Source: Idiomarina rhizosphaerae (GTDB taxonomy: Bacteria > Pseudomonadota > Gammaproteobacteria > Enterobacterales > Alteromonadaceae). Taken from it: DNA of 64,000 nt. How positions within the stretch are numbered: the first letter of the stretch is position 1; each line of letters opens with the position of its first letter. The stretch lies in contig NZ_JAMZDE010000005.1 in NCBI RefSeq assembly GCF_024159085.1, positions 268,967 through 332,966 of the forward strand, read 5' to 3'. Below are positions 63,906-64,000 of the stretch, piece after piece. Under the pieces are notes generated by a model. It ran no database searches. It saw only the letters and a program-made list of their open reading frames with translations, and was not told where the DNA came from. A program made the position numbers and the translations under genes.

Positions 63906-64000
63906 GTAGTCTGGCGGTGACCTACTCTCGCATGGGGAAACCCCACACTACCATCGGCGCTGGTGTGTTTCACTTCTGAGTTCGGAATGGATTCAGGTGG
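63906..64000 (-). rRNA. rrf: 5S ribosomal RNA, 3' part
   Basis: Read on the minus strand the sequence is typical 5S rRNA from the loop ATTCCGAACTCAGAAGTGAAAC through GCGCCGATGGTAGTGTGGGG to GAGAGTAGGTCACCGCCAG. The 5' end lies beyond the right edge of the window. The 3' end is placed at about 63906 by comparison with gammaproteobacterial 5S. It is the 3' end of an rRNA operon on the minus strand. Confidence 0.95.

Noticed and set aside
63746..63973. 75-residue frame on the minus strand overlapping the 5S gene
   Set aside because: It runs through the 5S rRNA and its terminator and has low-complexity sequence; it is not a gene.
1..64000. CRISPR array, integrase with attachment sites, prophage or IS element
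   Set aside because: No regularly spaced repeats, no transposase and no recombinase other than XerC in its usual place were seen.

Overview
The window is a dense, mostly single-copy stretch of chromosome from a marine-type gammaproteobacterium. The best guess is Alteromonadales, close to Idiomarina, inferred rather than proven. Reasons: the gammaproteobacterial syntenies recQ-yigI-rarD, lptM-lysA-dapF-DUF484-xerC-yigB-uvrD and hemCDXY; mid-range GC; many secreted or periplasmic peptidase-like proteins (S46, DUF885); and several TonB receptors. No prophage, IS element, CRISPR array or tRNA was seen. A 5S rRNA enters from the right edge on the minus strand.

Region by region. 1-2.6 kb: the tail of a TonB receptor coupled to a di-haem cytochrome c peroxidase. 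2.6-5.2 kb: a secreted S46 dipeptidyl-peptidase (DPP7-like) and a cold-shock protein with a structured leader. 5.5-11.6 kb: an iron-acquisition cluster of two ferric-siderophore TonB receptors around a PepSY membrane protein and a small membrane-anchored partner, with Fur-box-like sites. 11.7-13.7 kb: queH and a chemotaxis transducer that lacks a periplasmic sensor domain. 13.7-20.3 kb: a small accessory region with vapBC (perfect 29-bp operator), a convergent Phd/RelE-type pair with 11-bp-phased repeats at its promoter, a ZIP transporter of unusual type, a dGTPase, an orphan higA carrying an apparent in-frame scar of its deleted higB toxin, an unknown acidic protein and a periplasmic esterase.

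20.4-32.6 kb is the most notable part: recC-recB-recD overlap in one operon, and recD overlaps a fourth gene by 8 bp. This encodes a 1052-residue fusion of a PLD-type nuclease module, an SF2 helicase and a DUF3427-like tail. Its lower GC and its position make it a candidate accessory partner of RecBCD, possibly in defence or DNA repair.

32.7-47.8 kb: a glycosyltransferase, a LysE exporter, an active-looking GAF-GGDEF cyclase, TPR and DUF885 proteins, a zinc-ribbon protein, a threonine aldolase, a His-rich periplasmic protein behind a Fur-like site, an ABC exporter, MscS paired with a degenerate ATPase-like protein, an IbpA-type small heat-shock protein with a sigma-32 promoter and ROSE-like thermometer, and a DISM-GGDEF-EAL protein that looks catalytically dead.

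47.8-63.7 kb is conserved housekeeping: recQ, yigI, rarD, osmC, uvrD, yigB, xerC, a DUF484 gene, dapF, lysA, lptM (48 residues, easily missed), hemCDXY, yceI and cytochrome b561. The right edge is the 3' end of an rRNA operon with its terminator.
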